NCBI RefSeq assembly: GCF_902497555.1
Contig: NZ_CABVGP010000001.1
Coordinates: 2,088,501-2,152,500, forward strand
Origin: Amycolatopsis camponoti
Lineage (GTDB): Bacteria > Actinomycetota > Actinomycetes > Mycobacteriales > Pseudonocardiaceae
Length of the DNA: 64,000 nucleotides
Direction of reading: 5' to 3'
Under the pieces are notes generated by a model. It was not told the origin of the DNA. It ran no database searches and saw nothing but the letters and a program-made list of their open reading frames with translations. This document shows positions 8,930 through 19,142 of this stretch, piece after piece. Position 1 is the first letter of the stretch; each line of letters begins with the position of its first letter. The translations under genes were made by a program, and so were the position numbers.

Positions 8930-10399
8930 TCAGCCGGCGAACCAGTGCTGCGGTGCCGGCCTCAAATTCTGGTAGATGTGCTTGATCTCGGTGTACTCGC
9001 CGAGCCCCGTCGGGCCCAGCTCGCGGCCGAACCCGGACTGCTTGTAGCCGCCCCACTCGGCCTGCGGCAGGTACGGGTGGAAGTCGTTGATCCACACCGT
9101 CCCGTGGCGCAGCCGACCGGCCACCCGCTGCGCCCGCGAGGCGTCGTTCGTGAACACCGCGCCGGCCAGGCCGTAGTGGGTGTCGTTGGCGATGCGGACC
9201 GCGTCGTCCTCGTCGGTGAACGTCTCGACCGTCAGCACCGGCCCGAACGACTCGTCGACGACCGCCGACGACCCCTGTTTCACCTGGTCGAGGATGGTGG
9301 GCAGGTAGTAGAAGCCGTCCTGCAACGCGGGGTCGTCCGGCCGCTTGCCGCCGGTGCGCAGCACCGCGCCCTCGGCCAGCGCCGCCGCCACGTACGCCTC
9401 GATCTTCGCCCGGTGCGCCTCGGAGATCAGCGGCCCGGTCTCGGCGCGCTCGTCGAACGGCCCGCCCAGGCGGATCCGCTCGGCCCGGCGCACCAGCTCG
9501 GCGACGAACTCGTCGTGCCACTCCCGCTGCACGATCAGCCGCGCGCCCGCCGAGCACACCTGGCCGGAGTGCAGGAACACCGCCGTCAGCGCGTAGTCGA
9601 CCGCCGTCTCGAAGTCGGCGTCGGCGAAGACCACGTTCGGGTTCTTCCCGCCCAGTTCCAGGGCCACTTTCTTGACCGTCGCGGCCGCCGACGCGGCGAT
9701 GACGCGACCGGTCGCCAGGCCGCCGGTGAACGACACGAGGTCGACGTCCGGGTGCGCGGAAAGCGGTGCGCCCACCTCCGCGCCGGCGCCCAGCACCAGG
9801 TTGCCCGCCCCCGCGGGCAGGCCCGCCTCGGTGAGCAGCTTCAGGAACAGGATCGACGTGTGCGGTGTCAGCTCGCTGGGCTTGAGCACGAACGTGTTGC
9901 CGGCGGCCAGCGCCGGTGCGATCTTCCACACGGTCTGCAACAGCGGGTAGTTCCACGGCGTGATCAGCCCGCAGACGCCGACCGGCTCATGGACGATCCG
10001 GCTGAACGCGTCGGGGCTGCCGGTGTCGACGACGCGGCCCGCGTCCTGCGCCGCGAGCTTGCCGAAGTAGCGCAGGCAGGCGGCGATGTCGGCCATGTCG
10101 TAGCGGCTCTCGACCAGGCGCTTGCCGGTGTCGAGCGACTCGGCGCGGGCGAACGCCTCCGCGTCGCGGTCCAGCAGGTCCGCGGTGCGCAGCAGCAGGT
10201 CGCCGCGCAGGTGCGCGGGCGTGCCGGGCCACGGGCCGGTGTCGAACGCCCGGCGAGCCGCCGCGATGGCGGCTTCGGTGTCCGCGGCCGTGCCCTCGGC
10301 GACCGTCGCGACCAGGGATCCGTCGGCGGGGCAGCGGATCTCCCGCCGGCCGCCGCCGACCGCGTCCACCCATTCGCCGCCGATGAAGAAGTCCGCCAT
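8930..10399 (-). CDS. betaine-aldehyde-dehydrogenase-like NAD(P)+ aldehyde dehydrogenase
   Basis: 489 residues from ATG 10399 (MADFFIGGEW), preferred over an upstream start at 10435. The catalytic cysteine is in HSGQVCSAGARL (about 285), the general-base glutamate in ALELGGKNPN (about 252), and the Rossmann segment in FTGGLATGR (about 230). The C-terminal NDFHPYLPQAEWGGYKQS closely resembles BetB/GbsA enzymes that oxidise betaine aldehyde to glycine betaine. No choline oxidase or transporter gene is next to it, so the substrate is inferred. Separate from the second ALDH at 16144. Confidence 0.85.
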   Translation of the reverse strand: MADFFIGGEWVDAVGGGRREIRCPADGSLVATVAEGTAADTEAAIAAARRAFDTGPWPGTPAHLRGDLLLRTADLLDRDAEAFARAESLDTGKRLVESRYDMADIAACLRYFGKLAAQDAGRVVDTGSPDAFSRIVHEPVGVCGLITPWNYPLLQTVWKIAPALAAGNTFVLKPSELTPHTSILFLKLLTEAGLPAGAGNLVLGAGAEVGAPLSAHPDVDLVSFTGGLATGRVIAASAAATVKKVALELGGKNPNVVFADADFETAVDYALTAVFLHSGQVCSAGARLIVQREWHDEFVAELVRRAERIRLGGPFDERAETGPLISEAHRAKIEAYVAAALAEGAVLRTGGKRPDDPALQDGFYYLPTILDQVKQGSSAVVDESFGPVLTVETFTDEDDAVRIANDTHYGLAGAVFTNDASRAQRVAGRLRHGTVWINDFHPYLPQAEWGGYKQSGFGRELGPTGLGEYTEIKHIYQNLRPAPQHWFAG

Positions 10400-10583
10400 G
10401 CGCCCATTCTCGTGGCCACCCCGCGTGACCGCCACAGCACGGCGGGGAGACGAGGTTCACCTCAGGAGATGACGGGCGGTCGCGCTCCGCCTGTGACGCC
10501 GGACGCGGCGGGCGGAAGGGCGGTGGCCATCCTCCGTAGACTGGCCGGACGCGAGGCGTGCCGACCAAGTGAGGTGGAGACGA

Positions 10584-12488
10584 GTGACGTTGCTGGAGTC
10601 CGTCAACGGACCGGCGGACCTGAAGCGCATGAGTGTCGAGGACCTCGGCGAACTGTCCGCCGAGATCCGGGACTTCCTCGTCGACAAGGTCCGGCGGGCC
10701 GGCGGGCACCTGGGGCCGAACCTCGGCGTCGTCGAGCTGACCATCGCGTTGCACCGCGTGTTCGACTCGCCGCGCGACGCGATCGTCTGGGACGTGGGGC
10801 ACCAGGCCTACGTGCACAAGATCGTCACCGGCCGCGCGGAAGGCTTCGACCGGCTGCGCCAGACCGGCGGCGTCACCGGTTACCCGTCACGCGCGGAGAG
10901 TGACCACGACTGGGTCGAAAGCAGCCACGCCTCGTCCGCACTGTCCTATGTGGACGGCCTGGCGAAGGCGTTCGCCCTGGACGGCGGCGAGCGGCACGCG
11001 GTCGCCGTCGTCGGCGACGGCGCGCTCACCGGCGGCATGTGCTGGGAGGCGCTCAACAACATCGCCGCGCACCGCGAGCGCCCGGTCGTCATCGTCATCA
11101 ACGACAACGGCCGCTCCTACTCGCCGACCATCGGCGGCCTGGCCGACCACCTCGCGGCGCTGCGCCTGCAGCCCGGCTACGAGCGGCTGCTCGACGGCGG
11201 CCGTGAGCTCCTCAAGCACACCCCGGTCGTCGGCCGGCCGATCTACGCCGCGCTGCACGCCGCGAAGGCCGGCTTGAAGGACGCGCTGAGCCCGCAGGCG
11301 ATGTTCTCCGACCTGGGCCTGAAGTACCTCGGCCCGGTCGACGGCCACGACCTCGCCGCGCTGGAGAAGGCGTTCCAGAGCGCGCGCAGCTTCGGCGGCG
11401 CGGTGATCGTGCACGTGGTGACCGAAAAGGGCCACGGCTACGCGCCCGCGGTCAACCACGAGCACGACCAGATGCACCAGACCGACCCGATCGACCCGGA
11501 GACCGGCCTGCCGCCGGTGAAGGGCCCGAGCTGGACCGGCGTGTTCGGCGACGAACTGGCGAAGATCGGTGCCGAGCGCGAGGACGTCGTCGCGATCACG
11601 GCGGCGATGCTGCGCTCGACCGGTCTCGACAAGTTCGCCGAGGCGTTCCCTGGCCGCTGGTACGACGTCGGGATCGCCGAGCAGCACGCCGTGACGTCGG
11701 CGGCGGGGCTGGCGATGGGCGGGCTGCACCCGGTGGTCGCGATCTACTCGACGTTCCTGAACCGCGCGTTCGACCAGGTGCTGATGGATGTCGCGCTGCA
11801 CCGGCTGCCGGTGACCCTGGTGCTGGACCGGGCCGGGATCACGGGGCCGGACGGGCCCAGCCACCACGGGATGTGGGATCTGTCGTTGCTCGGCATGGTG
11901 CCGGGGATGCGGGTGGCCGCTCCGCGTGACCCGGCGACGCTGCGCGAGGAGTTGCGTGAGGCTGTGGCCGTGTCCGATGGGCCGACCGCGTTGCGGTTCT
12001 CCAAGGGCAAGGTCGGTACGGATGTTCCGGCGGTCGAGCGGATGGGCACGGTCGATGTGCTTCGCCGCCCGGTCGAAGGTGCTGATGTCCTGCTCGTGAC
12101 GGTCGGTCCGTTTGCCGCTTTGGGGCTGGCGGCCGCTGATCGGCTCGCCGACCAGGGCATCGGGGTGACCGTGGCGGACCCGCGGTGGGTGCTGCCGGTG
12201 CCGGCCGAGCTGGTGGCGCTGGCGTCGCAGCACAAGCTCGTCGTGACCGTCGAGGACAGTGGCCGGCACGGTGGTTTCGGGTCGGCGTTGGCGGCCGTGT
12301 TCCGGGACGCCGAATGTGATGTGCCGTTGAGGGACTTGGCGGTGCCGCAGGTGTTCCACGACTTGGGTAGCCGGGACGAGGTCTTGGGGCGGATCGGGTT
12401 GACGGCTCAGGATGTGGCTCGGCGGGTGACCGAGTGGGCTTCGGGTCGCCTTGGTTCACGGTCCGAGCAGAGCGTCGACCGCAGCTGA
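10584..12488 (+). CDS. dxs: 1-deoxy-D-xylulose-5-phosphate synthase
   Basis: 634 residues from GTG 10584 ([12 protein letters not shown]), with AGGTGGAG just upstream; an earlier ATG at 10569 lacks a ribosome site. The enzyme condenses pyruvate and glyceraldehyde-3-phosphate, first step of the MEP isoprenoid pathway. Seen: [11 protein letters not shown] near 80, the ThDP/Mg motif GDGALTGGM near 150 with NDNG closing it, [14 protein letters not shown] near 365 with the catalytic glutamate, and [15 protein letters not shown] near 420. Length is typical. Rv2682c is the syntenic counterpart. A TAGACT -10-like element lies about 50 bp upstream. Confidence 0.96.
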   Translation: MTLLESVNGPADLKRMSVEDLGELSAEIRDFLVDKVRRAGGHLGPNLGVVELTIALHRVFDSPRDAIVWDVGHQAYVHKIVTGRAEGFDRLRQTGGVTGYPSRAESDHDWVESSHASSALSYVDGLAKAFALDGGERHAVAVVGDGALTGGMCWEALNNIAAHRERPVVIVINDNGRSYSPTIGGLADHLAALRLQPGYERLLDGGRELLKHTPVVGRPIYAALHAAKAGLKDALSPQAMFSDLGLKYLGPVDGHDLAALEKAFQSARSFGGAVIVHVVTEKGHGYAPAVNHEHDQMHQTDPIDPETGLPPVKGPSWTGVFGDELAKIGAEREDVVAITAAMLRSTGLDKFAEAFPGRWYDVGIAEQHAVTSAAGLAMGGLHPVVAIYSTFLNRAFDQVLMDVALHRLPVTLVLDRAGITGPDGPSHHGMWDLSLLGMVPGMRVAAPRDPATLREELREAVAVSDGPTALRFSKGKVGTDVPAVERMGTVDVLRRPVEGADVLLVTVGPFAALGLAAADRLADQGIGVTVADPRWVLPVPAELVALASQHKLVVTVEDSGRHGGFGSALAAVFRDAECDVPLRDLAVPQVFHDLGSRDEVLGRIGLTAQDVARRVTEWASGRLGSRSEQSVDRS

Positions 12489-12515
12489 ATCATGCTTCGG
12501 CGGGCACTGCACCGC

Positions 12516-14612
12516 TCATCGGCCTGGTTGCTCATCGAAGAGCGATTCAACCGTTCGGTATTTCGCTGGCCCTTTCGTGTGCAAGGCGTCGAAGAAGTCA
12601 AGTAGTGACTGGTGGGCGAAAATGTAGCCATCTCCGACTTTGTGTAGAAAAAGACACCTTGTCGCGTAGTCCAGCACTGGTTTGGCCGGAAATGGAAACA
12701 ATTCGGCTCGGTGCAGTGTCCGTCGTATCGATAGCTGTTCGAAAAACGCATGGCAGCCCAGGCAGATGAACGCATAGGTGGTCACACTGAGGCCAATCAA
12801 AAGGGCGAGTTTCCCATCGTCGGTGTCGAGCAGTAATGTGAGGACCAGCCAGGCCAGGGTTCCTGCGACTAGTCCGATCAGTGGGGCAACCATGATGCTG
12901 ACCTGGAGTGCTGCTCGCACTCGGGGGCTGGGTACCTCTGAGCGGCCCTCTCTGGGTGGAAGCTTGGAGAAGTTGAAGCCGTAATCGTATATCAGCCACG
13001 CTGAAATTGATGCCAAAATGAACACCGTTGCGCCGCAGAAGACGGCGGATAGCCAGCCCTTTGGTGTGCCAAATGTCGCGCCAGCGACGATTCCAAGGAT
13101 TGCTGCAACGGGGATCACTTTAGGATGTTTCGATAGGCCTTCGAGTACGCCGAAAGGCGGGAACGTCCAGTCGATCGCCTTCAGTGAAAGCCATGCTGGA
13201 TCTGCGTCCCTCTTTCGAATCTCGTATTGAAAGTCCCACGTGCCGAGCTTTTCCAAAGCTGGCAACGCGAAAGAGGTGGCTGTAATTGCACCCGCGATCG
13301 CGCCGACGAATCCCGATGAAGTATACCCGACGGCACCTAATAGGATAAATCCGATTATAAGTGATATTAACGATGCTCGTCGACCTGGTTTCCAGGTGCT
13401 GCGCGGCAGCCAGGCATTGTCTATGAGGTCGATTGTAAACTGTGTTTGCGATATGCGACGGAGGTTATTCGCGAGAAAACAGAGGCTGGTGATAACATCT
13501 TTGGCAGCGTGCGATGGGCTGGGGCGTCGTTTCAGCATGGTTATCACGAAAGCCCGGAAAATTCTCGTCGCATCGCCCTCGTCGACGCCGACTGGCTGCT
13601 CAGTCAGTCTGTTGCCTGGTTGTATCGCAAGTATGAGTACGCTCAACATGAGAGGTGACGATGTGAAGTCGTTCAGTTCTGGGTGCTTTATCAGTATTGA
13701 CTTTGCACTTTCGCCTGCCGGGCCCGCGTGAACAAGGAAATCATCCACCTGATGCGCGGACAATGGTTGGATTTGTGCAATACCGTGCAGTTCGAGCTTG
13801 TCGTCGAGTGCTTCGTAGTCTAGGTGGCGACAGCCGACGGCAATCGAAGTGGTTGTGTATCTCCGATGGAATTCATTGATGGCCTGAATACATGGCTGAC
13901 GGTATGATGAGCCGACTTCGTCGAGCCCGTCCAGCACTGGGAGCAGGAGGTCGACGTCAAGCCAGGCGCGCACGTGCCTCGGGGGAATCTGGTATCTAAC
14001 TGACACTTCGTGAACGATCCACTCATCGATGGGGCCACGTCGCTGTGTCCAAGAAGTGAGGTTCAGCATCACCGGGATAGGTTCATCGATGTCTTTTTCC
14101 GCTATTATTAGTGCGTCTCTGAGTAGCTCCAACAACATGGTGGTCTTGCCCGATCCTGGAGCGCCGAGAACGACCATCATGCGTTCGAGTTCGTCGAATA
14201 CCGTCAGTGCCGACGTGCCAGATGGTACGACTCTCGGGCGTGTGTGCGTCGTGGTTGTAACTACATCCCAAGGGTGAATGCTGTTGACAGTCGTCTGTAT
14301 CCCGAGTTCCAGGCGAACTTGCTGGTAGAACGAGCGCTCCAGCACCCCCTTGATCCAATGTGAGTGGACTCTGCGGAGAAGGACCCTCCTGGAGTGAGCG
14401 CTGGGGGCTGACGTGCTATCGGCTCGGCCACTATCTGTCCGGCGCACCTCCAGAAGGACTGCGGCAATGATCAAGCACACCAAGACTGGCCACGCGATCC
14501 ATTGGTACGGTTGCCATGCCTGGGGCACAGCTGATGTTGCGATGTTCGTCGCGACGCCCAGCGCGGCGACGCAAAGGATCCCGACGGCGGCCATGGTTCG
14601 AGCCCTGTGCAT
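12516..14612 (-). CDS. membrane-embedded NACHT-domain STAND NTPase
   Basis: About 698 residues from ATG 14612. Two N-terminal helices (AVGILCVAALGVATNIA; WIAWPVLVCLIIAAVLL) precede a cytoplasmic NACHT NTPase: Walker A GAPGSGKTT near residue 155, Walker B LLLPVLDGLDEVGSS near 240 and a sensor region VGCRHLDYEAL near 275. The C-terminal 270 residues carry about six more helices (SLISLIIGFILLGAVGYTSS; VIPVAAILGIVAGATFG). NACHT proteins are regulated NTPases that sense a trigger and oligomerise; bacterial ones include anti-phage proteins. Base composition is clearly lower in GC than its neighbours (one sampled 60-base line, 13321-13380, is 40% GC), indicating transfer. No effector partner gene is adjacent. 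Confidence 0.85.
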   Translation of the reverse strand: MHRARTMAAVGILCVAALGVATNIATSAVPQAWQPYQWIAWPVLVCLIIAAVLLEVRRTDSGRADSTSAPSAHSRRVLLRRVHSHWIKGVLERSFYQQVRLELGIQTTVNSIHPWDVVTTTTHTRPRVVPSGTSALTVFDELERMMVVLGAPGSGKTTMLLELLRDALIIAEKDIDEPIPVMLNLTSWTQRRGPIDEWIVHEVSVRYQIPPRHVRAWLDVDLLLPVLDGLDEVGSSYRQPCIQAINEFHRRYTTTSIAVGCRHLDYEALDDKLELHGIAQIQPLSAHQVDDFLVHAGPAGESAKSILIKHPELNDFTSSPLMLSVLILAIQPGNRLTEQPVGVDEGDATRIFRAFVITMLKRRPSPSHAAKDVITSLCFLANNLRRISQTQFTIDLIDNAWLPRSTWKPGRRASLISLIIGFILLGAVGYTSSGFVGAIAGAITATSFALPALEKLGTWDFQYEIRKRDADPAWLSLKAIDWTFPPFGVLEGLSKHPKVIPVAAILGIVAGATFGTPKGWLSAVFCGATVFILASISAWLIYDYGFNFSKLPPREGRSEVPSPRVRAALQVSIMVAPLIGLVAGTLAWLVLTLLLDTDDGKLALLIGLSVTTYAFICLGCHAFFEQLSIRRTLHRAELFPFPAKPVLDYATRCLFLHKVGDGYIFAHQSLLDFFDALHTKGPAKYRTVESLFDEQPGR

Positions 14613-14686
14613 AACAAATCTGTACAGGAGCGCGACACGTTTGAGAAGGGTAAGAGTTGCACGAACTCGGCCGACCGGCGTCGGAT

Positions 14687-16147
14687 TCAGACCTCGGCAG
14701 CCCACTCCTCCACCTGGAGTACGGCTGAAGAAGCGGGCGTCGAGGCGAACACCTCCGGGGGTTCCGGGAACAGCTTCACCAGTACCGGGTACGCCACCGC
14801 GGCGGTCACCAACGTCACCAGCAGGCTCACGTCCACGCCGCCCGCGATGTCTCGCAGGGGCCCGGCGATCATCGGTGTGTTCGCGCACAGCAACCCGAGC
14901 GTCGTCGCCGGGATCCAGGCCGCCATCGCGCGCCAGTTCACCCCTCGGGCGAACCAGTAGCGGCCGCCCTTGCGGCCCTCGTTGAACACCTGCAGGTCCG
15001 CCACGTCGTAGAAACCTCGGCGCTGGACGAAGCCGATCATCATGATCACCATCCACGGCGAGGTGCACAGCACGATCAACGTCGCGAACGCGTTGATGCT
15101 CGACACCATGTCCAGTGCGAAGTTGCCGATGAAGATGAAGGCCACGCTCAACGTCCCGATCAGCAGCGTCGCCTGGACCCGGGACAGGCGCGGGAAGATC
15201 GAGCTGAAGTCCAGCCCGGTCCCGTACAACGACGTCGTTCCCGTCGACAGGCCGCCGATCAGGGCGACCACGATCAGCGGGATCGCGTACCACAGTGGGG
15301 AAACCGCCGTCAGCCCCGTGATGTAGTCGGCCGGGTCCGCCACCAGCGTCGCCGTCGCGATGCCGAAGCCGAACGGCAGCAGCGTCGCCACCTGCGCCAG
15401 GAACGGCGCCGCCAGCAAGGAACGTTTGCTGAAAGAGGAAGGGATGTAGCGGGCCCAGTCGCCGAGGAACGCGCCGAACGAGATCGGGTTGGCCAGGGCC
15501 GTCAGGGCCGCCAAGGTGAACGTCGGCCAGAACGTGCCCAGCGCGTACGTCCCCGTGCCCGCGTACCCCGGGTCGAACGAGCCGCCGTACGCCAGCACGC
15601 CCAGCAGCATGATCGCCGTGCCCAGGACCACCGCCACCCGGTTGACCAGCAGCATGAACCGGTAGCCGTAGATGCAGACGACGAGCGTCGCGATCGCGAT
15701 CACGCCGTACGCCACCGCGCGCAGCACCGCGCCGCCGTCGAAGCCGAAGAGCCGCTGTGCCGCGCCAGCCACCGCGTCGCCGCTCACCCAGACCGAGATC
15801 GCGAAGAACGTGATCGCCGTCAGCAGCGACAGGAACGACCCGACGCACCGGCCGACCACGCCGAAGTGCGCGCCGGACGACACCGCGTTGTTGGTCCGCG
15901 TGCGGGGCCCGAACAGCGCCATCGGCGCCAGCACCAGCCCGCCCACGACGACGCCGAGCGCGGTCGCCAGCGCCGCGTCGCGGAAGCTCAGGCCGTACGC
16001 GATCGGCAGCGTGCCCAGGATGATCGTGGCGAACGTGTTCGCGCCGCCGAACGCCATCCGGAACAGGTCACGCGGGCGCGACGTCTGCTCCTCCGGCGGG
16101 ATCGGCGCGATGCCGTGCTGCTCGACCTCGGTGATCTTGTCGCTCAT
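14687..16147 (-). CDS. NCS1-family permease (cytosine/purine type)
   Basis: 486 residues from ATG 16147. A polar N-terminal tail (MSDKITEVEQHGI) is followed by RDLFRMAFGGANTF, which matches the first helix of cytosine/purine permeases, and about 12 helices in total. Substrates of the NCS1 family are nucleobases, hydantoins, thiamine-related compounds and allantoin. It is last in an operon whose other members act on guanidino compounds, so the substrate may not be a nucleobase here. Its start overlaps the dehydrogenase stop as ATGA. Confidence 0.87.
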   Translation of the reverse strand: MSDKITEVEQHGIAPIPPEEQTSRPRDLFRMAFGGANTFATIILGTLPIAYGLSFRDAALATALGVVVGGLVLAPMALFGPRTRTNNAVSSGAHFGVVGRCVGSFLSLLTAITFFAISVWVSGDAVAGAAQRLFGFDGGAVLRAVAYGVIAIATLVVCIYGYRFMLLVNRVAVVLGTAIMLLGVLAYGGSFDPGYAGTGTYALGTFWPTFTLAALTALANPISFGAFLGDWARYIPSSFSKRSLLAAPFLAQVATLLPFGFGIATATLVADPADYITGLTAVSPLWYAIPLIVVALIGGLSTGTTSLYGTGLDFSSIFPRLSRVQATLLIGTLSVAFIFIGNFALDMVSSINAFATLIVLCTSPWMVIMMIGFVQRRGFYDVADLQVFNEGRKGGRYWFARGVNWRAMAAWIPATTLGLLCANTPMIAGPLRDIAGGVDVSLLVTLVTAAVAYPVLVKLFPEPPEVFASTPASSAVLQVEEWAAEV

Positions 16148-17502
16148 GCGAACCTCGTCATGACGTGCTTGACGCGGGTGTACTCGGCGAACGCGTACGA
16201 CGAGAGGTCCTTGCCGTGGCCGGAGTGACCGAACCCGCCGTGCGGCATCTCGGCGACCAGCGGGCCGTGCGTGTTGACCCACACGCACCCGAAGTCCAGC
16301 TCGGCCGACACCCGCGCGGCGACGCCGAGGTCGTTCGTCCAGACCGACGACGCCAGCCCGTACGGCACGCCGTTGGCCAGCGCCACGCCCGATACTTCGT
16401 CCGAAAAGGACTGGACGGTGATGACCGGCCCGAAGATCTCCTCCTGGACGATCTCGTCGTCCTGGCGCAGCCCCGAGACCACGGTGGGGGAGTAGTAGAA
16501 CCCCTTCGAGCCGAACCGCGTCCCGCCGGTTTCGATCCGCGCGTGCGGTGGCAGCCGCGAGATCAGGCCCTCGACGCGCGAGAACTGCGCCGCGCTGTTG
16601 AGCGGCCCGAAGTCGACGCCCGGCGTCTGCTCCGCGGCGGTCTTCGCCAGCGAAGCGACGAACTCGTCATGGATCGACTCGTGCACCAGCACCCGGCTGC
16701 CCGCGGTGCAGTCCTGCCCGGCGTTGTAGAACGCGGCGCCCACGATGCCCTCCGCCGTCGCGTCGAGGTCGACGTCGGGGAACACCAGCAGCGGCGCGTT
16801 GCCGCCCAGTTCCAGGTGGGTGCGCTTGAGGTCGGCGGCCGCGACGGTGGCGACGTCGATGCCCGCCCGCGTCGACCCGGTGATCGAGACCAGCGCCGTG
16901 ATCGGGTGCTTGACCAGCGCGCGGCCGGTGTCGCGGTCGCCGGTCAGGACCGTGAAGGCCCCCGAAGGCAGGAACTCCGCGGCTACCCGGGCCAGCAGCA
17001 CGGCCGTCGACGGGGTCGTCTCGGCCGGCTTGAGCACCACGGTGTTGCCCGCGGCCAGCGCCGGCGCGATCTTCCAGACCGCCATCATCAGCGGGTAGTT
17101 CCACGGCGCGATCTGCGCGCAGACGCCCACCGGCTCGCGGCGGATCACCGACGTGTGGCCCGGCGCGTACTCCCCGGCGGCCGTGCCCTCCAGGTGCCGC
17201 GCGGCGCCGGCGAAGAACCGCAGCGCGCTCACGCACTCCGGGATCTCCTCTTCCAGCACGACGGACCGGATCTTGCCCGTCTCGCGCACTTCCAGGTCGG
17301 CGAACTCGGAAGCGCGCGCCTCCACCGCGCCGGCGATTTTCAACAGTGCGAGCTGGCGCTGCGCGGGCGTGCTGCGCCGCCACACCGCAAACGCTTGCGC
17401 GGCGGCCGCCAGCGCGCTGTCCACATCGGACTCGGAAGCGACGGCGCTGGTGCCGAACACCTCGCCGGTCGCCGGGTCGGTCAGGTCGAGCGTGCGGGTC
17501 AT
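16144..17502 (-). CDS. gamma-aminobutyraldehyde-type aldehyde dehydrogenase
   Basis: 452 residues from ATG 17502. The catalytic cysteine lies in YNAGQDCTAGSRV near 275, as in PatD-type aminobutyraldehyde dehydrogenases, the glutamate in HLELGGNAPLLVF near 243, and the nucleotide loop in SITGSTRAG near 220. In this operon the likely substrate is 4-guanidinobutyraldehyde, oxidised to 4-guanidinobutyrate after decarboxylation of 2-ketoarginine. 4-aminobutyraldehyde is the alternative. The gene overlaps both neighbours as ATGA, so stoichiometric translation is expected. Confidence 0.87.
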   Translation of the reverse strand: MTRTLDLTDPATGEVFGTSAVASESDVDSALAAAAQAFAVWRRSTPAQRQLALLKIAGAVEARASEFADLEVRETGKIRSVVLEEEIPECVSALRFFAGAARHLEGTAAGEYAPGHTSVIRREPVGVCAQIAPWNYPLMMAVWKIAPALAAGNTVVLKPAETTPSTAVLLARVAAEFLPSGAFTVLTGDRDTGRALVKHPITALVSITGSTRAGIDVATVAAADLKRTHLELGGNAPLLVFPDVDLDATAEGIVGAAFYNAGQDCTAGSRVLVHESIHDEFVASLAKTAAEQTPGVDFGPLNSAAQFSRVEGLISRLPPHARIETGGTRFGSKGFYYSPTVVSGLRQDDEIVQEEIFGPVITVQSFSDEVSGVALANGVPYGLASSVWTNDLGVAARVSAELDFGCVWVNTHGPLVAEMPHGGFGHSGHGKDLSSYAFAEYTRVKHVMTRFA

Positions 17503-19142
17503 GCCTGCTCCAGGTGGGTCGGCGCGAACAGCTTCAGCAGGGCGGGGAGGACGACCACCGACGGCCCGGGCGTGCGCAACGCCTTCGCCAGGTCCGCGCC
17601 GACGGAGTCCGAGGAGGACAGCGTGGCGGGCACTCCGAACGACTCCGCCAGGGCCACGAAGTCGGGGCGGGCCAGCTCGGTGGCCGTCGTGTGGCCGAAG
17701 GCGCCGGTCAGGTACTCGCGCAGGACGCCGTAGCCGCCGTCGTCGACGACCAGCCACGTGACGTCGAGGCCGTGCTGCACCGCGGTGGCCAGCTCGGCGA
17801 CGCCGTACATCGCGCCGCCGTCGCCCGACACGGCGAGCGTCGGGCCCCCGGCCGCCGCGCCCCCGAGCGCGCCCGGCAGGCCGTAGCCCAGCCCGCCCGC
17901 GCCCTGCGCGGTGTGGATCGGCGCGCCCTCGGGGTTCCACGCCGACCAGGCCCAGTACGCGGCGATCGTCATGTCCCAGAACGTCTGGGTGCCGTCCGGC
18001 AGCGCCGCGCGGATGTCGTCGATCAGCTTGCGCTCGGCGGCCAGGTCCTGACCGTCCAAACGCGACTCCACCGACGCCACCAGCGAAGAGACGGCGGCCT
18101 CCGCCCGTCCGTCGGAAGACCGCATCGGCACCCACTCCAGCAGCGCCTGCAGCGTGAGCTTGACGTCGGCGTGGATGCCGAGGCCCGGGTAGTTCGACTC
18201 CAGCTTGCCCAGGTCGGCCTCGACCTGGATCACGCGGCCGCGCGGGGCGAACTCGCGGTAGTTGCTGGACAGCTCGCCGAGGCCGGAACCGAGCACGAGC
18301 AGGACGTCCGCGGCGGCGAGGAACTCCGTGGTGTGCCAGTCCTCCATCCACGACCGCCCGGACAGCTCGTGGTCCCAGCCGAAGACGCCCTTGCCGCCGA
18401 ACGTCGAGATCACCGGCGCGCGCAACGCCTCGGCCAGGGCGGTCAGCTCGGCGTGCGCGCCGGACCGCAGCGCGCCGCCGCCCGCCAAGATCACCGGGTT
18501 CGACGCCGCCGCCAGCAGATCGGCGGCCGCGGTGACCAGCTCCGGCAAGGGTTCCAGCGGTGGGGGAGTGGCCGCCACCGACGTGATCGGCGGGACCCCG
18601 GCCGGCCCGAGCAGGACGTCCTGCGGGATCTCGACCCACACCGGGCCGTACGGCGCGGTCGCGGCCGACGTCCACGCTTCCCGCAACGCGGAAGGGATCT
18701 GGCTCGCGCGGCGCACGACGTGCACCGACTTCACGACGTCCCGGAAGCTCGCCTGCTGGTCCGGCAGCTCGTGCAGGTAGCCGTGCCGTCCGCCGCCGAG
18801 GCCGGCGACCGGGACCTGGCTGGAGATGCCGAGCACCGGCACCGACGCCGCCCGGGACTCCTGCAGGGAAGCCAACGTCAGCAGCGCGCCCGGCCCGGTC
18901 GACACGATCAGCGGCGTCACCGGCACCGGGCCGTCGGGGTCCGTCGCGAGCCGCGCGCGGGCGTACCCGTCGGCGGCGAACGCGAGGTTGTTCTCGACGC
19001 GTCCGCTGAGCACGCGCACGTCGTCGGCGCGTCGCAACGCTTCGAACAGGCCCAGCGCGTGCTGGCCCGGCAGGCCGAACACGGTGTCGGCGCCCAGCGC
19101 GCGGAGGGTCTCGACGACGACGTCGCCGCCGATGCGCGTCAT
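17499..19142 (-). CDS. ThDP-dependent enzyme, probable 2-ketoarginine decarboxylase (AruI-like)
   Basis: 547 residues from ATG 19142. It has the acetolactate-synthase/benzoylformate-decarboxylase layout: Pyr domain at 1-170 with the ThDP-activating glutamate in [18 protein letters not shown] near 50, a central Rossmann domain at 190-320, and a PP domain at 370-530 with [16 protein letters not shown] (Mg/diphosphate). No catalytic-subunit partner (ilvN) is nearby, so true acetolactate synthase is unlikely. Its place between a ureohydrolase and an aminobutyraldehyde dehydrogenase matches AruI, which decarboxylates 2-ketoarginine to 4-guanidinobutyraldehyde in the arginine transaminase pathway. 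The substrate is inferred from context. Confidence 0.75.
   Translation of the reverse strand: MTRIGGDVVVETLRALGADTVFGLPGQHALGLFEALRRADDVRVLSGRVENNLAFAADGYARARLATDPDGPVPVTPLIVSTGPGALLTLASLQESRAASVPVLGISSQVPVAGLGGGRHGYLHELPDQQASFRDVVKSVHVVRRASQIPSALREAWTSAATAPYGPVWVEIPQDVLLGPAGVPPITSVAATPPPLEPLPELVTAAADLLAAASNPVILAGGGALRSGAHAELTALAEALRAPVISTFGGKGVFGWDHELSGRSWMEDWHTTEFLAAADVLLVLGSGLGELSSNYREFAPRGRVIQVEADLGKLESNYPGLGIHADVKLTLQALLEWVPMRSSDGRAEAAVSSLVASVESRLDGQDLAAERKLIDDIRAALPDGTQTFWDMTIAAYWAWSAWNPEGAPIHTAQGAGGLGYGLPGALGGAAAGGPTLAVSGDGGAMYGVAELATAVQHGLDVTWLVVDDGGYGVLREYLTGAFGHTTATELARPDFVALAESFGVPATLSSSDSVGADLAKALRTPGPSVVVLPALLKLFAPTHLEQA

Noticed and set aside
8294..10903. Long plus-strand open frame (869 residues)
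   Set aside because: It is opposite the aldehyde dehydrogenase and is rich in Arg, Gln and Gly as expected for GC-driven shadow frames; it has no domain or start site.
12516..15848. One 1110-residue reading frame on the minus strand spanning the NACHT gene and most of the permease region
   Set aside because: The part above 14612 is an antisense-free shadow of the NCS1 permease frame, with arginine/glycine-rich sequence; the real NACHT protein starts at 14612.
17499..19142. Annotation as acetolactate synthase large subunit
   Set aside because: No ilvN or ilvC neighbour, and the operon handles guanidino compounds; the fold is shared by many ThDP enzymes, so AruI-like is the better reading.
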